Origin: Megamonas hypermegale_A | Lineage (GTDB): Bacteria > Bacillota > Negativicutes > Selenomonadales > Selenomonadaceae | DNA length: 14,427 nt | Direction: 5' to 3' (one strand) | Assembly (NCBI RefSeq): GCF_030371585.1 | Contig: NZ_JAUDCE010000046.1 | In this document: piece after piece, positions 13,644 through 14,427 of the stretch | Numbering within the stretch: the stretch's first letter is position 1 | Layout of the letters: every line of letters starts with the position of its first letter | Notes under the pieces: model-generated | Told to the model about the DNA's origin: nothing | Seen by the model: the letters and a program-made list of their open reading frames with translations, nothing else | The model's database searches: none | Program-made: the position numbers and the translations under genes

Positions 13644-14427
13644 TTATTTATTTCCAATATATCCATACGTTTTATACCAATCACTATAAACTTGCGAAGA
13701 ATATAATGACAAAGATATTCCGTTCATATTTTCCCACCAGAAAGGTTGTTCACCAGCACCTAAATGGGCATTTTGCATCATAACCCAACCTGTTGTTTTA
13801 TCCGGCAATTCTACTTGAAGCCATATATCAGCATTACGACGATAACTTGAACCAAATACACGCGGATCAGATCTCGTTGTATTTTTCAGATAATAAATAT
13901 TTTGATTATTATCTTTCGGGTTTACATATCCTTTATAAACAGCCCATATATTTCCTGTATTTTTCAGATAAGATATTTGTATTCCACTTGACGATATTGG
14001 AATGAAATGTCCTTTATACCAAGCAACACCAATACAATCAGGCGGTTCTACATATATAACATAAATAGTATCGCCTTTTTGCGGAAAAGCTGTCTTAGGA
14101 ATGTCATTCCATTCATAAGAAGATTTTATTTGCTCAACCGGTATTGTTACAGTAGTTGTTCCCATGCGAGGATAGATATATGCTTTTGCTCCTATGACTT
14201 TTAATTTTTCATTTACAAGCGTTGTCGCTATTTGTTCACTGTTTAAAGACGGTTCTGCATAAAGATTAACTTTATCTTGAGCAGTTATAGAAGGAGAACT
14301 ATCCCAATCAATAAAAGCTCCGGCATAAATCAGATTATCCGTTTCAATAACCATTGGCGGCAGATTATCATCTTCTTTTGTTTCAGACGAACCGGCCCTT
14401 GCCGTTGCGCCCAAAGACATTAGACAC
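13644..14427 (-). CDS. Secreted SH3-domain protein (N-terminus outside window)
   Basis: The frame runs open past the ATG at 14420 to the window edge, adding CL before MSLGATARAG. The real start is probably outside. LMSLGATARA followed by G looks like the end of a signal peptide with an A-x-A cleavage site (ARA). Counting from the ATG, residues 48-80 (QDKVNLYAEPSLNSEQIATT then LKVIGAKA) resemble a bacterial SH3 domain (vNlRsgPs...). Residues 199-221 (IWLQVELPDKTTGWVMMQ) resemble the W-x-V...tGWV end of another. The middle is rich in Tyr and beta-prone sequence with no motif I recognise. It is likely an exported, cell-wall-associated protein of unknown role, unrelated to inositol use. It is AT-richer than the iol genes. 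Confidence 0.65.
   Translation of the reverse strand, partial: CLMSLGATARAGSSETKEDDNLPPMVIETDNLIYAGAFIDWDSSPSITAQDKVNLYAEPSLNSEQIATTLVNEKLKVIGAKAYIYPRMGTTTVTIPVEQIKSSYEWNDIPKTAFPQKGDTIYVIYVEPPDCIGVAWYKGHFIPISSSGIQISYLKNTGNIWAVYKGYVNPKDNNQNIYYLKNTTRSDPRVFGSSYRRNADIWLQVELPDKTTGWVMMQNAHLGAGEQPFWWENMNGISLSLYSSQVYSDWYKTYGYIGNK

Overview
The window carries most of a myo-inositol catabolism (iol) locus from an anaerobic member of the Bacillota. The proteins resemble Bacillus subtilis IolT, IolH, IolI, IolG, IolD, IolC, IolJ and IolR as I remember them. The missing aerobic-style exit step (no iolA), the iron-dependent alcohol dehydrogenase and the intergenic repeats make me favour a gut or rumen anaerobe, possibly a Negativicute. 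That placement is an impression, not a computation.

Layout. At 1-231 (minus) is the start of a PTS lactose/cellobiose-family IIA gene cut by the window edge. From 262 to 4758 the minus-strand genes, in transcription order, are iolG, iolI, iolH and iolT. A LacI-type regulator lies upstream at 5006-6034. Two nearly identical palindromes with a central CG step, one over the iolG promoter and one just after iolG, look like its operators. From 6035 to 6625 there is no gene, but there is a dense series of perfect inverted repeats. A flavodoxin-like gene with its own promoter follows (6626-7249), then a terminator. The second iol operon (7349-12500, minus) is transcribed adh, iolJ, iolC, iolD. It diverges from iolR (12839-13594, plus). 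The region between them holds a tandem array of IolR-type boxes. A strong bidirectional terminator separates iolR from a partial, probably secreted SH3-domain gene at the right edge.

How it works together. IolT imports inositol; IolG oxidises it to 2-keto-myo-inositol with NAD; IolI handles the chiro/myo keto isomers. IolD cleaves the ring, IolC phosphorylates 2-deoxy-5-keto-gluconate, and IolJ splits the product into dihydroxyacetone phosphate and malonate semialdehyde. No IolE (dehydratase), IolB (isomerase) or IolA (malonate semialdehyde dehydrogenase) is present. IolE and IolB must be elsewhere or replaced. In place of IolA, an iron-dependent alcohol dehydrogenase is the first gene of the iolJCD operon. 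I infer that it reduces malonate semialdehyde to 3-hydroxypropionate and so re-oxidises the NADH made by IolG. The locus appears split between two regulators, IolR for adh-iolJCD and the LacI-type protein for iolG-I-H-T.
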